Shown piece after piece: positions 8,631 through 17,403 of a stretch of 64,000 nt of DNA. Position 1 is the stretch's first letter; the number at the start of each line of letters is the position of its first letter. The position numbers and the translations under genes were made by a program. The stretch is from positions 744,001 to 808,000 of the forward strand of contig OY770025.1 in NCBI GenBank assembly GCA_963669435.1. Direction: 5' to 3'. This DNA is from CALJFL01 sp963669435. GTDB lineage: Bacteria > Pseudomonadota > Gammaproteobacteria > Pseudomonadales > Halieaceae. The notes under the pieces are model-generated. The model was not told the origin of the DNA. It ran no database searches and worked only from the letters and a program-made list of their open reading frames with translations.

Positions 8631-8762
8631 GGTTAGCCTCCGTCCAGGCACCCGCGTGGGCACCGTACCTCCCCGCGTACGGGGAAGCAAACTCATTATT
8701 GGAGGGAGTATAAACTAACTACTGCCCGTGTCCCGGCAAACCCTGAAGATCATGTCCGCGTG

Positions 8763-9758
8763 TCAGGCGATGTCGACAACCACCTTGCCTATCGCTTCAC
8801 CGCCACCCAGCCGTGCATGGGCATTACCGACTTCCGCTAACTCAAACCGCTGTTCATCGAGCAGAGGCTTGAGCCCGCCGGCATCCACAATTTCCGCCAG
8901 ATTGGTGAGGATCTCAGCGTGATCCTCACGCTTGAAGTCGTGCAGCATGGGAATGAGCATAAACACCACGTGCAAGGACAGGCCCTTGAAGTGGGCGGTG
9001 GTCAGGTCAAGCTCCACCATGGACACCGTGGTTACTACCTGCGCATTGAGACCAGCAGCCTCCATCGAGTTGGCCATGTTCGCGCCACCCACAGAATCGT
9101 AAACCACGTCAAAGCCCGCACCACCGGTATATTTTTCGACGTAGTCGGCCACGCTTTCGTTGCGATAATCGATGGCCGTGGCGCCATAGCCGCGAATCAC
9201 ATCCAGGGACTTCTCACCGCCCCCAGTTGCGTAGACCTCCGCACCCATATGCTTAGCCAGTTGCAGGGCGACATGCCCCACCCCACCCGCACCGCCATGG
9301 ACGAGTATTTTTTGCCCCGCAGTCACGCCAGCGCGAACCAACCCCTCATAGGCGGTAATACCCACCAGTGGTAGGGCCGCAGCCTCGCGCATGGATATGG
9401 ACCTGGGTTTGTGCGCAACTAACCGAGCATCGGCGGCAATGTATTGAGCGAGAGCGCCCGGTAGGTCAGCGAGCCCACCGGCACAACCGTATACCTCATC
9501 GCCAGGTGCAAAATCGGTTACGCCCTCGCCCACCGCTTCCACCGTGCCGGCAAAATCCATTCCCAACAGGGCAGGTAGATCAGGCGACAGGGGCAGGTCG
9601 TCCTGGCCCAGTTGGCGAATCATGGTATCGACCGTATTCACGCTGCTCGCCGCCACACGCACCAGCACCTGGCCGTTGGCAACAGTTGGGGTGTCGATTT
9701 CGGCCATCTGGAATTGGGCATCGGGGCCGTATTCATTGAGGATCATCGCTTTCATCAT
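8763..9758 (-). CDS. Medium-chain NAD(P)H-dependent quinone/enone reductase-like oxidoreductase
   Basis: About 331 residues from ATG 9758 (ATG 9755 equally possible; AGAGAG lies just upstream). The GroES-like N-terminal domain (1-125) and the Rossmann domain with VHGGAGGVGHVALQLAK mark the zinc-free quinone-oxidoreductase branch of the MDR superfamily. No catalytic zinc Cys/His set is visible. Such enzymes reduce enones or quinones with NADPH. It follows the SDR gene by 35 bases and is probably co-transcribed with it. The substrate is unknown. Confidence 0.88.
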   Translation of the reverse strand: MMKAMILNEYGPDAQFQMAEIDTPTVANGQVLVRVAASSVNTVDTMIRQLGQDDLPLSPDLPALLGMDFAGTVEAVGEGVTDFAPGDEVYGCAGGLADLPGALAQYIAADARLVAHKPRSISMREAAALPLVGITAYEGLVRAGVTAGQKILVHGGAGGVGHVALQLAKHMGAEVYATGGGEKSLDVIRGYGATAIDYRNESVADYVEKYTGGAGFDVVYDSVGGANMANSMEAAGLNAQVVTTVSMVELDLTTAHFKGLSLHVVFMLIPMLHDFKREDHAEILTNLAEIVDAGGLKPLLDEQRFELAEVGNAHARLGGGEAIGKVVVDIA

Positions 9759-9793
9759 TTTCTCTCTTGCTGGTAAATGGCCTGCACAGGCCT

Positions 9794-10603
9794 TCAGTGT
9801 TGTTGCGCTGCGAGCAGCGTGTTGATGGTTTCCACCAGAGCCTGATTCTTGTGTGGATCCAGGGCGTCGGGATGGGGGTCTGCAAAGCACTTGCGGTCAT
9901 TGTCGTAGTAACGGCCCGATGCCTGGGCAAACTCATCATCCAGAGCCGCGCGGACCAATATGTCCGCACCAATTCCCAGGTCGTGCCCGGCTGTGCCGTA
10001 GGCCTCTTTGACCATTTTGCTGCCCAGGAACGAAGCCGGATTAACCGCGACGAGCACCGGTCCGTCAGCACCGTGCGTTTGTGCCATATGAATCGTCCAC
10101 ATGGTCAGCGCCAATTTGCTTTGGGCATAAGCCTCACCGTCACCAAGGGCTCGACTCCCCGCCAGAGCGGACAAATCAACGGGCGACTGGGCCGCCGAGG
10201 ACAGGTTGACGATGCGCCCTTCAGGCGACATCAGCGGGAGCAAATCCCGGGTCAGGATATAGGGAGCGAGGGTGTTCACCACGAATCGTACGTCGAGGCC
10301 ATTCACCGAGGTATCACCGGCGAGTTTGTAAACACCGGCATTGTTTATCAGTACATCGAGCTGCCCCACCTGCGCGCGGACGGCAATGGCCAGTTCGACA
10401 ACAGCAGACAGATCGCTCAGGTCCGACTGGAAGGTGAGCAGTTCTTTCGCGGCTGAGCCTGCGGTCAGCTCAGCCTGCACCGCCGCCAGTTTTTCGGCAT
10501 TGCGCCCATGCAGCAACAGGGTGTGACCGTCGGCCGCCAGGCACCTCGCAGTCTCCAGGCCAATGCCGTCGGTGGCACCGGTGATCAAAATCCGCTTGGT
10601 CAT
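9794..10603 (-). CDS. Short-chain dehydrogenase/reductase (SDR)
   Basis: About 269 residues from ATG 10603, with GGAG nine bases upstream; an in-frame TTG five codons earlier is less likely. The cofactor loop TGATDGIG, NNAG, the catalytic Ser in NLSSAAQ, and YAQSK as the Tyr/Lys pair are all present. The sequence resembles retinol-dehydrogenase or oxidoreductase-type classical SDRs. It is the first gene of a two-gene unit with the MDR reductase. The 256-bp upstream gap contains a strong palindrome (10713-10731). The substrate is not assignable. Confidence 0.9.
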   Translation of the reverse strand: MTKRILITGATDGIGLETARCLAADGHTLLLHGRNAEKLAAVQAELTAGSAAKELLTFQSDLSDLSAVVELAIAVRAQVGQLDVLINNAGVYKLAGDTSVNGLDVRFVVNTLAPYILTRDLLPLMSPEGRIVNLSSAAQSPVDLSALAGSRALGDGEAYAQSKLALTMWTIHMAQTHGADGPVLVAVNPASFLGSKMVKEAYGTAGHDLGIGADILVRAALDDEFAQASGRYYDNDRKCFADPHPDALDPHKNQALVETINTLLAAQQH

Positions 10604-10712
10604 ACTTTCGTTCTCCAACTCATATGTGGCGTGCCCGGTCGGCAGGGAGCATCAAGCCCCGAATCGTTACAATGACTACTATATTGTCTTGATAAAGATA
10701 CAGAAACAGGTC

Positions 10713-10731
10713 GAATTCTGTTTGAGAATTC
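10713..10731. promoter_or_regulatory. Perfect 7-5-7 palindrome, candidate operator upstream of the SDR gene
   Basis: GAATTCTGTTTGAGAATTC has perfect 7-bp arms around a 5-base spacer. It lies 110 bp upstream of the SDR start and about 130 bp upstream of the divergent VOC gene. The geometry suits a dimeric repressor, and it also contains the T-N11-A pattern used by LysR proteins. The binding protein is unknown. Confidence 0.5.
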
Positions 10732-10859
10732 CGATTTTCTATATAAACCGCCGTGAGCGGACGCGCTCGAAAGGATGCGAACGCGGCCGCGGCATGTATT
10801 GCCGGGCACAAATACCATGGCTAAGATGGACTACCCGATGATCAACTAAGCGAGCGCAC

Positions 10860-11792
10860 GTGACAGGAACAAACTGGTCAATTTTTCAACCGCGACTATG
10901 GTCTGCACTGGGGGCATTTCTCGCTTTATCTGCGTGCAGCACCGTTAACCTGCCTCCCATCAACACGGGTTCAGCCGAGACAGCACTACCCGGCAAAATT
11001 ATCTGGCACGAGTTACTCACCGACACGCCGACGAAAACCCAGACCTTTTACGCCACCTTGTTCGGCTGGGAGTTTGCGCCGCTGGCAGACGAGGACATCA
11101 ATTACCGCCTGATTACACATAATGGCAAACCGATCGGCGGCATGGTGGACCAGACCCGCTTGCCAACCACTGCCGATATTTCGCAATGGGTGCAGTTGTT
11201 AGCCGTAGCAGATATCGAGGCAGCGACGTCAGTAGTCAGGGACAACGGTGGCACGGTGTTCACCCCACCTACCTCCCTCGGTGACCGGGGAACAGTGGCG
11301 GTAGTAGCCGACCCCCAGGGCGGGTTGTTTGCGCTGCTAGAGACTGATGGGAAAGATCCTGCAGATACCGGCAACTTACCCGAATCGGGACAATTTCTCT
11401 GGAATGAGTTGTGGACCAGCGACCTGGATGGGGCGGCGAGGTTCTACGCGCAATTGGCTCCCTATGAGGTCAACGAACGAATGCTGACCAACGCCGAGGG
11501 GCAGGTCAGCTACCGGGTTTTATCCAGCCAACAACAACGGCGGGCTGGCATTCGCGCAAACCCCGTTGAGGATTTAAAGACGCTCTGGGTGAACTACCTG
11601 CGCGTGAGTAACGAGGCGGCTTTGAACGACATCCTGGCCCAGGTCGAAGGCCTCGGTGGGGAGATCCTGGTACCCGCGGTAGCACGACCCGGTGGCGGAC
11701 ACGTCGCGATTATCGCTGGCCCCTCGGGCGCCGGTATCGCCCTGCAAGCCTGGTCAGAACAAGATTCACTGTCAACGCTGGAGGCACAGTAA
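10860..11792 (+). CDS. Predicted lipoprotein with two VOC (glyoxalase-fold) domains
   Basis: A protein of 310 residues starting at GTG. A lipoprotein signal ends in LSAC (Cys26). Two VOC modules follow: about 43-160 (IIWHELLTDTPTKTQTFYATLFGWEF) and about 173-300 (FLWNELWTSDLDGAARFYAQL). Each contains the typical 'ADPQG' or 'AGPSG' end strand. VOC proteins bind metals and small molecules (dioxygenases, glyoxalases, drug-binding proteins). A membrane-anchored exported version is uncommon; most are cytoplasmic. Metal ligands are not clear by eye. It is followed two bases later by a small lipoprotein gene. Confidence 0.8.
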   Translation: MTGTNWSIFQPRLWSALGAFLALSACSTVNLPPINTGSAETALPGKIIWHELLTDTPTKTQTFYATLFGWEFAPLADEDINYRLITHNGKPIGGMVDQTRLPTTADISQWVQLLAVADIEAATSVVRDNGGTVFTPPTSLGDRGTVAVVADPQGGLFALLETDGKDPADTGNLPESGQFLWNELWTSDLDGAARFYAQLAPYEVNERMLTNAEGQVSYRVLSSQQQRRAGIRANPVEDLKTLWVNYLRVSNEAALNDILAQVEGLGGEILVPAVARPGGGHVAIIAGPSGAGIALQAWSEQDSLSTLEAQ

Positions 11793-11794
11793 AC

Positions 11795-11980
11795 ATGGCT
11801 TACCTGACAAAAATCCTGTGCAGGCTGGGGCTCATTACCGCGCTGGCAACGGTATCGGGCTGTGACGACCCACAGATTTACGGCAGTATCGGGGTCTCCA
11901 GCGGCTATAGTTCCTATGGCTATGGCGGTTATGGCTCTGGCGTCAGGACCAGTATCTCCGTTGGCGGAAGAATTCGTTAA
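11795..11980 (+). CDS. Small Gly/Tyr/Ser-rich lipoprotein
   Basis: A protein of 61 residues. The signal peptide ends in VSGC (Cys23), followed by a short tail rich in Gly, Tyr and Ser (SYGYGGYGSG). It starts two bases after the VOC lipoprotein stop, so the two are probably co-expressed. Similar tiny lipoproteins occur in many proteobacteria with unknown role. The low-complexity tail suggests an unstructured or surface-exposed peptide. Confidence 0.7.
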   Translation: MAYLTKILCRLGLITALATVSGCDDPQIYGSIGVSSGYSSYGYGGYGSGVRTSISVGGRIR

Positions 11981-12040
11981 ACACCAACAGCGCGCAGAGA
12001 AAAAGGGGTTCAAAAACTGACCATACAGCGCGGCCAGTTG

Positions 12041-12532
12041 CTACAAATCGTCCTCTTCCAATTCGAACTCATCATCTTCATCAGCGGAGAACTCTGTGGT
12101 GACTTCCTCCTCGGCCTCGGTGGCCGCCTGCACAAAAGTAGCTGAAACGTCCTCCATAAATACTTCAGGCGCTTGGGGCTCGCTGACGAACCAGGCGGGT
12201 GGCAGGATAGTTACCGGATAGTTCACACTGCGAGAGAAGTCCTCTCGGTCTTCATACTGCAGGTAGAGGAATAATACGGGGCTGACAGCATAAATCAGTA
12301 GGGCAATAGCCAACCGTTGAAACATTAAAAAACGAGTGGCTATGGTCAGGTGCAAATACTGGAAGGCCGTGGCAAATATCCCGGCAGTAAGGCTGGAGAA
12401 GTAAGGCTCCAGATACCCTCCATTAATATTGTATTCAAGACCTTCCACGGCCAGGCTCCAAGCCCAACTGACAATCCACGCTGCTGCTGCGATAGTCGTG
12501 TGCGCCTTGATATTGGCCTTGCGTTTACTCAT
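12041..12532 (-). CDS. Membrane protein of unknown function with acidic C-terminal tail
   Basis: A protein of 163 residues. A basic start (MSKRKANIKA) is followed by about three membrane segments (about 12-30, 45-65, 70-90), then a soluble part and a strongly acidic end rich in Glu/Asp (from about residue 140). I recognise no family. Its ATG overlaps the FHA gene stop by four bases (ATGA), and that gene in turn overlaps the protease gene. All three are therefore one translationally coupled unit, and this is its last member. Confidence 0.7.
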   Translation of the reverse strand: MSKRKANIKAHTTIAAAAWIVSWAWSLAVEGLEYNINGGYLEPYFSSLTAGIFATAFQYLHLTIATRFLMFQRLAIALLIYAVSPVLFLYLQYEDREDFSRSVNYPVTILPPAWFVSEPQAPEVFMEDVSATFVQAATEAEEEVTTEFSADEDDEFELEEDDL

Positions 12533-13062
12533 GCGACAATCAAGGACCAGAAGCCAACAATTGCTGCGAATACAGCCAGCTGACTGAGCCAGCCTACGAT
12601 TACATCGGAGGCATTGAATTCACCCACCGTGCGGTAATACGTCTGGAATCCCGCGATAACACCAACGATAGCCAGCAAAAACAGCATCACCTGGCTCTTC
12701 CCCGCCCACTCGACAAAGAAATGGAATCGGGTCAGAGGAGTTGCCGGTGGCACTGACAAGGCAGGATTACTGACACGCAAGCGCGTCTTGCCCACTGTAA
12801 TTACAGTGCCCGATTCAACGTCGCGGGACTCGCCCTGCAGCAATCGCGAACGCAGGCGCGTCCCATTCAAGGACCCCAAATCCTCCACTTCGAGCGCGGC
12901 GTTTTCCCCCAACAAGATTCTGCAATGCTGCGGGTCTACATAAGGGTCGGGCACCACAAGGTCGCAATCAAATGAACGCCCCACCCGAAGCTCGTCACCC
13001 TCGACGCGCTGCAATTCGTGGCGGTGACCGGCGACATCTACAACCTCGACTACGACTGCCAT
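12529..13062 (-). CDS. FHA-domain membrane protein
   Basis: A protein of 177 residues. An FHA domain fills about 20-98, with the conserved GRS of the first loop, the QHCRI strand and SLNGTRL. FHA domains bind phosphothreonine peptides. Two membrane helices follow at about 122-142 and 155-175, placing the FHA domain on the cytoplasmic side if the N-terminus is inside. It overlaps the protease gene by 13 bases upstream and the small membrane protein by four bases downstream. No Ser/Thr kinase is adjacent; the nearest kinase-like gene is a RIO1 protein about 40 kb away. Confidence 0.85.
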   Translation of the reverse strand: MAVVVEVVDVAGHRHELQRVEGDELRVGRSFDCDLVVPDPYVDPQHCRILLGENAALEVEDLGSLNGTRLRSRLLQGESRDVESGTVITVGKTRLRVSNPALSVPPATPLTRFHFFVEWAGKSQVMLFLLAIVGVIAGFQTYYRTVGEFNASDVIVGWLSQLAVFAAIVGFWSLIVA

Positions 13063-14360
13063 CGAACACTCTCCAGAAAACGCTGCAGAAACAACTCTAT
13101 GTTCGACTGGCTGAAGCCTGAAAGGGTGAAGTGGGTAAACAACAACTCCTCCTCGCGATCAGTGGTCATACCGACAAAAAAGGCGTCATAGAGCCCCTGA
13201 AACTCGCGATAGGCCCGGGTGCAGTAAAGTACTTTGAAGCGCGTACTTGCATACCCTTCTGCGGCATCGACCTGCAAATTATTCTCAACGCAATGGAAGT
13301 TACTCGCATGTTCCTTGCTCACGCGGTTCGGGGGCCAGGAAAGCCTGAAGTAACCGGCGGCTGCATTGAACAGCTGGTATGAGTTGAGCGTGTCGGAATG
13401 CAAGTGGGCAAACTCGTACTCGATGTAGGTGGTCGAGAGTTTCCGGTCCAGGCGTACCATATTGCCGCTATTGCAACCACGGCTGACACTGGTGATACCA
13501 GTTTCTTCATCCGCCTCTTCGCTAAATCCCCAGCAGCAGGAGATGAATTCGGCGCCCTTATCTGGCACCGATGCGCCTCCAAACTCTTCGGCGGGCCAAT
13601 CTTGGGCCAACAGAGCGGCCATCAACTCATCCTGGGTAGAAGTAAGCTGCGCGCCTATAACCGCCAGCATATCCTTATCATCCATCGGCGACAGATCCTG
13701 ACTGTTTTCTACCAGCGCATTCAGTGAATCCACGGGCACCAGAAAACCCACCGAGTTCCGCGCCGTAGCCACGTTGATACCCACCACCTGGCCATTCCCA
13801 TTCAATGTAGGGCCACCGCTCATGCCGGAATTCACCGGACCAGAAAAATGGATTCTCGGTGGAAAGGCTTCGCCCTTTACCCCGTTGTAGATTCCCTCTG
13901 TCACCGACATACCCAGGTCGTAGGGGTTACCCAGGGCAAAAAGCGTTTCACCAACAACGGGATTGTTACTGGCTAGCTCCAATGTAAGCGGCAATTCCTC
14001 TTCGGTCGCCAGCAACGCAAGGTCGTTGATCACATCGATCGCTACTAGCTGTGCCCTGACATCCTGTTGCTGATGATTGTGCAGCATAATTTCGACTTTC
14101 CCCGGCTTGCTCAAGTACTGCGAAATCACGTGATAATTGGTCGCCACTAAACGACCTCCAATGGCAAACCCGGAGCCAAGGGCCGACCGATTACCGGAGG
14201 GCGAGTCGATTACTTTGATCTGGTATAACGCGGCGCGGGAGTCCTGAAACAACGCCATAGCAAGCTCCGACGCGGATACCGGCGGAGCGAGCAGAAAACA
14301 GCAAAGGAGAAGCAGCTTGGGCAGGCGCAGCCAACCCGACAAAGTCCTTGTCATTAACAT
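13050..14360 (-). CDS. Exported trypsin-like serine protease (S1C/HtrA-like) with unknown C-terminal domain
   Basis: About 436 residues from ATG 14360 (ATG 14354 also possible). The open frame extends to 14552, but the extension has no sensible content, whereas these starts give a clean signal peptide (MTRTLSGWLRLPKLLLL...PVSAS). The protease domain has the full triad: His77 (ATNYHV), Asp113 (VINDLALL) and Ser181 (GMSGGP). No PDZ domain is visible. Instead about 200 residues follow that I do not recognise, containing several Cys. It is the first gene of a three-gene coupled unit with FHA and membrane proteins, which suggests a membrane-linked sensing or quality-control module. Confidence 0.85.
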   Translation of the reverse strand: MLMTRTLSGWLRLPKLLLLCCFLLAPPVSASELAMALFQDSRAALYQIKVIDSPSGNRSALGSGFAIGGRLVATNYHVISQYLSKPGKVEIMLHNHQQQDVRAQLVAIDVINDLALLATEEELPLTLELASNNPVVGETLFALGNPYDLGMSVTEGIYNGVKGEAFPPRIHFSGPVNSGMSGGPTLNGNGQVVGINVATARNSVGFLVPVDSLNALVENSQDLSPMDDKDMLAVIGAQLTSTQDELMAALLAQDWPAEEFGGASVPDKGAEFISCCWGFSEEADEETGITSVSRGCNSGNMVRLDRKLSTTYIEYEFAHLHSDTLNSYQLFNAAAGYFRLSWPPNRVSKEHASNFHCVENNLQVDAAEGYASTRFKVLYCTRAYREFQGLYDAFFVGMTTDREEELLFTHFTLSGFSQSNIELFLQRFLESVRWQS

Positions 14361-14661
14361 TGTATTCCATGGGAATTCTTCCACACCATAGCAACCCAGG
14401 AATAACGCAGCAAGGCTGCAGGCAGCACCCATGTTCGCAAACGGCTGTGGACTACCGAATCGGACGGTGTTCGTGTTTGTGAATTCCGTATGCCCGTGCT
14501 CCGTGCCGGCCGCAGTTGCCAGACCGCGTACGCAAATACGCCGTAGCATCATTTAAATCTCGAGTTCCAGTATTGTATTGCAAAGCGGAAAGGTCCGAAG
14601 CACACTTTGCCCAAAGCAAATGCACACTGAAGATTCCAATGTATACCGGGGTAAGCAATCT
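14361..14661. other. Intergenic region between divergent protease and isoaspartyl peptidase genes
   Basis: About 300 bp that should contain both divergent promoters. Only weak extensions of the two flanking reading frames run into it. I see no convincing hairpin, repeat or RNA gene. Confidence 0.5.
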
Positions 14662-15708
14662 ATGAACAGCTTGATCAGAATCCAGGTTTTCTGCATGGCA
14701 ATACTAACAAGCTCGTTCGCAGGCGCCGAGATCTCCACGCCAGGTGGCACAGGGCAACGTATCGCCATTGCCATACACGGTGGCGCCGGCACCATCGACA
14801 AGGAAAAAATGCACGGCGAGCTGAAGCAGGAATACGAGGCAAAACTGCTGGAGGCGGTTGACACGGGTTACCAGTTGCTCCAACAGGGAAAGTCCAGCCA
14901 GGAAGCAGTGATTGCCGCTATCCAGATACTGGAAGACTCGCCGCTGTTCAATGCAGGTAAGGGCGCTGTATATACCTATGAGGGCACCCACGAACTTGAC
15001 GCCTCGCTCATGGACGGCGACACCCTGCAGGTGGGAGCTGTGGCAGGCGTGAAGACGGTCAGGAATCCCATTGTGCTGGCTAAAGCTGTAATGGATCACT
15101 CACCCCACGTACTGTTATTTGGTGAGGGGGCAGAGGACTTTGCGCATGAGCAGGGTTTCGAGTCGGTGAGTAACGACTATTTCGATACCGAACAGCGCTT
15201 TGAATCACTGCAACGCGCCAAGGAGAAACTGCGGCGAGAGGAAGATGGTACCAAGGACTTTCGCGCCTCGTTCGACGCCCTGGCCAACAAGTACAAGATG
15301 GGGACCGTCGGTGCAGTAGCCCTGGACAAATCAGGCAACCTCGCTGCAGGCACCTCTACCGGTGGCATGACTGCCAAGCGCTATGGCCGAGTAGGTGACT
15401 CGCCACTGGTCGGGGCGGGCACCTATGCCAATAACAGCAGCTGCGCAGTGTCTGCTACCGGACACGGAGAATATTTCATTCGTTACCAGGTGGCGGCAGA
15501 TATTTGTGCCCGTATGAAATACCAGGGCGCAACCCTGGAAGGCGCTGCTGACACAGTGGTTATGCAGGTACTCAAAGACGCCGGAGGCAGTGGCGGCGTT
15601 ATCGCCATGGACCCGGCGGGCAATATCACCATGCCCTTTAATACCCCCGGCATGTATCGAGCCAGCCGCTCATCCGACGGAGAAAGGTCGGTGGGCATTT
15701 TCCGATAA
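14662..15708 (+). CDS. Isoaspartyl peptidase / type III L-asparaginase (Ntn hydrolase), exported
   Basis: About 348 residues from ATG 14662; the frame is open from 14578, but the signal peptide starts here (MNSLIRIQVFCMAILTSSFAGA). IAIHGGAGT and NAGKGAVYTYEGTHELDAS are family signatures. Autocleavage before Thr215 in YKMGTVGAVALD would create the nucleophile, with TSTGGM and VGAGTYAN downstream. The enzyme removes beta-aspartyl residues from isoaspartyl dipeptides or hydrolyses asparagine. A signal peptide implies periplasmic action on imported or damaged peptides. It stands alone, convergent with the LDI-like gene. Confidence 0.92.
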   Translation: MNSLIRIQVFCMAILTSSFAGAEISTPGGTGQRIAIAIHGGAGTIDKEKMHGELKQEYEAKLLEAVDTGYQLLQQGKSSQEAVIAAIQILEDSPLFNAGKGAVYTYEGTHELDASLMDGDTLQVGAVAGVKTVRNPIVLAKAVMDHSPHVLLFGEGAEDFAHEQGFESVSNDYFDTEQRFESLQRAKEKLRREEDGTKDFRASFDALANKYKMGTVGAVALDKSGNLAAGTSTGGMTAKRYGRVGDSPLVGAGTYANNSSCAVSATGHGEYFIRYQVAADICARMKYQGATLEGAADTVVMQVLKDAGGSGGVIAMDPAGNITMPFNTPGMYRASRSSDGERSVGIFR

Positions 15709-15769
15709 TTGCATCACCTGCGTGCTGCTCTCAACGGTCGGGCACTGTGCGACAAAGCCTGCCGGCGAA

Positions 15770-17224
15770 CTACTCGTCTCCGCCTAATTCATCCAGACCG
15801 CAGGTAGCACCAGCCGACTCGACACAGACCTTGGCACTTCTTTCCAGCGCCCGTTCAGCTTCTACCTTCATTCTCTGCGACTGATAATCGCCCCAGAAAC
15901 AATTGGGGCAGGGCCGGACAGCACTGTGCCGGGGTAATTCACCTTCTCCGGTAGGATCCAGCGCGTAAACACGTTGAGGCAACAAGTCTGTCCAATCCAT
16001 GTGCGATACATCGGGTACGACGTGGGGCAGTCCTTCAACACCCCAGTCGTGGTTGAGCACCACGTCCCAGCCCAGGTGCAACTTGGCGGCGAGCATGCCG
16101 CCGTTGATCATCACACTGTCGGGGTCGTTGTAGACCAAGCCGCCGTGTTCCGGATGGACACTGAAGCCAAGGTACTTGTCGATGGCATTGCGTAACTTGC
16201 CGAACAGCGCCGGGTCATCAAATTCCTTGGCGGCCCACATGCCGAAGCCATGGGCTACCTGGTCCGGGCGCGGATTATTACCGATGCGATTATTCACTGT
16301 GGCATAGGGGCCCAGTTCGCGGGTGAGGTGCTGTTTGAACGAAGCGTAGATTTCTTCCATGGCTCCGGGCGCGAAGGGCTTAAGAAAAGTCACACTCCAG
16401 GCGTTGGCGTAACCGGAGACATCGGGGCTCACAAAATCGTGGTTGGGCTGGTAGTGACGGTAAAACAGGCCGGTCTCATCATCCCGCATGCGACCCATAA
16501 TAAAGTCCAGAGACCACTGAATTTCATTGTCTGTATAGGTGGTGGCGTACAGGCGGTCGTAGATATGCAGGCTCAGCATGCCGATGGTATTGCACTCCAC
16601 AAACCAGGCGTTCGGCTCACAGGTCACACCTTCATAGATACCTTGGTGGTGTAAGCGCATTTCCTCGGCGATCTGTTGGGTCAGCCAGGTGTACTCGCGG
16701 GCGTAGCGCATATCGCCAGTAGACATCTGGTACAGGCCATACATCAGGTTCAGGTGGCCCTTGTACATGATGTTTTGAATACTAATTGGGTCGGTACCAA
16801 AGCCGCGGTCGGTAAAATCCCCCCATACCTTCTTCGACTTCATCGCCCAGATCATCATATCCATCAGGGCTTTATATTCATCTGTCTTCTCCGGGTTGAT
16901 GATGATCGCCGAGGGGATACCGTACATGGCAAAGGCGATCGAGTACTTCCAGAAGTCCTGGCGCGCAGTATTCCAGTACTCGAAGTCGTCACCGCGCAGA
17001 GACAGGCGCAGATAGGTCTCCTGCACCGATCGCATCTGGCCTATCTCATCGGGCTGCAAGGTGCGCTGGGGGGGTTGTTCAAAATAGCGCTCTGCCGGTG
17101 GCAGGCCAAACGGCAGGAGCGTATAGGCCAATAGGGGTAGGCCGATAACTGCCGACAACAACAGCACGCGTTTTATCAACTTGGGTCTCATACCACTCGC
17201 TCTCGTCGCAGACTTGTCCGTCAT
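15770..17224 (-). CDS. Linalool dehydratase/isomerase-like (LDI-family) protein, membrane-anchored
   Basis: About 484 residues from ATG 17224 (GTG 17242 and ATG 17191 are alternatives). One N-terminal membrane segment (about 18-39) is followed by an alpha-barrel domain strongly like linalool dehydratase/isomerase of Castellaniella defragrans. Shared blocks, compared from memory, are KYSIAF..YG, VWGD...GFGTDPI, NIMYKGHLNLMYGLYQ, CEP..(W/Y)FV.CN and LSL..YDRL. The LDI catalytic His129, Cys171, Cys180 and Tyr240 match His157, Cys202, Cys211 and Tyr272. The N-terminal acid/base pair Asp39/Tyr45 aligns with Glu69 and Ser. LDI interconverts geraniol, linalool and myrcene in the periplasm. Here a C-terminal extension with CPNC and three further Cys is added. 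The exact reaction is unknown. It is a single gene with no terpene genes directly beside it. Confidence 0.85.
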   Translation of the reverse strand: MTDKSATRASGMRPKLIKRVLLLSAVIGLPLLAYTLLPFGLPPAERYFEQPPQRTLQPDEIGQMRSVQETYLRLSLRGDDFEYWNTARQDFWKYSIAFAMYGIPSAIIINPEKTDEYKALMDMMIWAMKSKKVWGDFTDRGFGTDPISIQNIMYKGHLNLMYGLYQMSTGDMRYAREYTWLTQQIAEEMRLHHQGIYEGVTCEPNAWFVECNTIGMLSLHIYDRLYATTYTDNEIQWSLDFIMGRMRDDETGLFYRHYQPNHDFVSPDVSGYANAWSVTFLKPFAPGAMEEIYASFKQHLTRELGPYATVNNRIGNNPRPDQVAHGFGMWAAKEFDDPALFGKLRNAIDKYLGFSVHPEHGGLVYNDPDSVMINGGMLAAKLHLGWDVVLNHDWGVEGLPHVVPDVSHMDWTDLLPQRVYALDPTGEGELPRHSAVRPCPNCFWGDYQSQRMKVEAERALERSAKVCVESAGATCGLDELGGDE

Positions 17225-17403
17225 CAAAATGGTTGAACACACCCTCTCGGGGAGGCGGGAGTCTACAACAGTGGCTTACCTGCGGCTATGGCGCCGCTCC
17301 TAGGTGGGCGCGTTCATAAACGAAGCCGCGTCCCCATACATCTGACTACTGATCTGGACCAAATCACTTCGCGTAATTAGCAACATGTACAGGAGATATC
17401 GCT

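Noticed and set aside
8670..8685. Hairpin TCCCCG-CGTA-CGGGGA in the LysR leader
   Set aside because: Only six base pairs and not followed by T-run or known riboswitch features; kept as a remark, not as a regulatory element.
14361..14552. N-terminal extension of the serine protease
   Set aside because: The extra 64 residues carry no domain and would bury the signal peptide; starts at 14360 or 14354 give a proper export signal.
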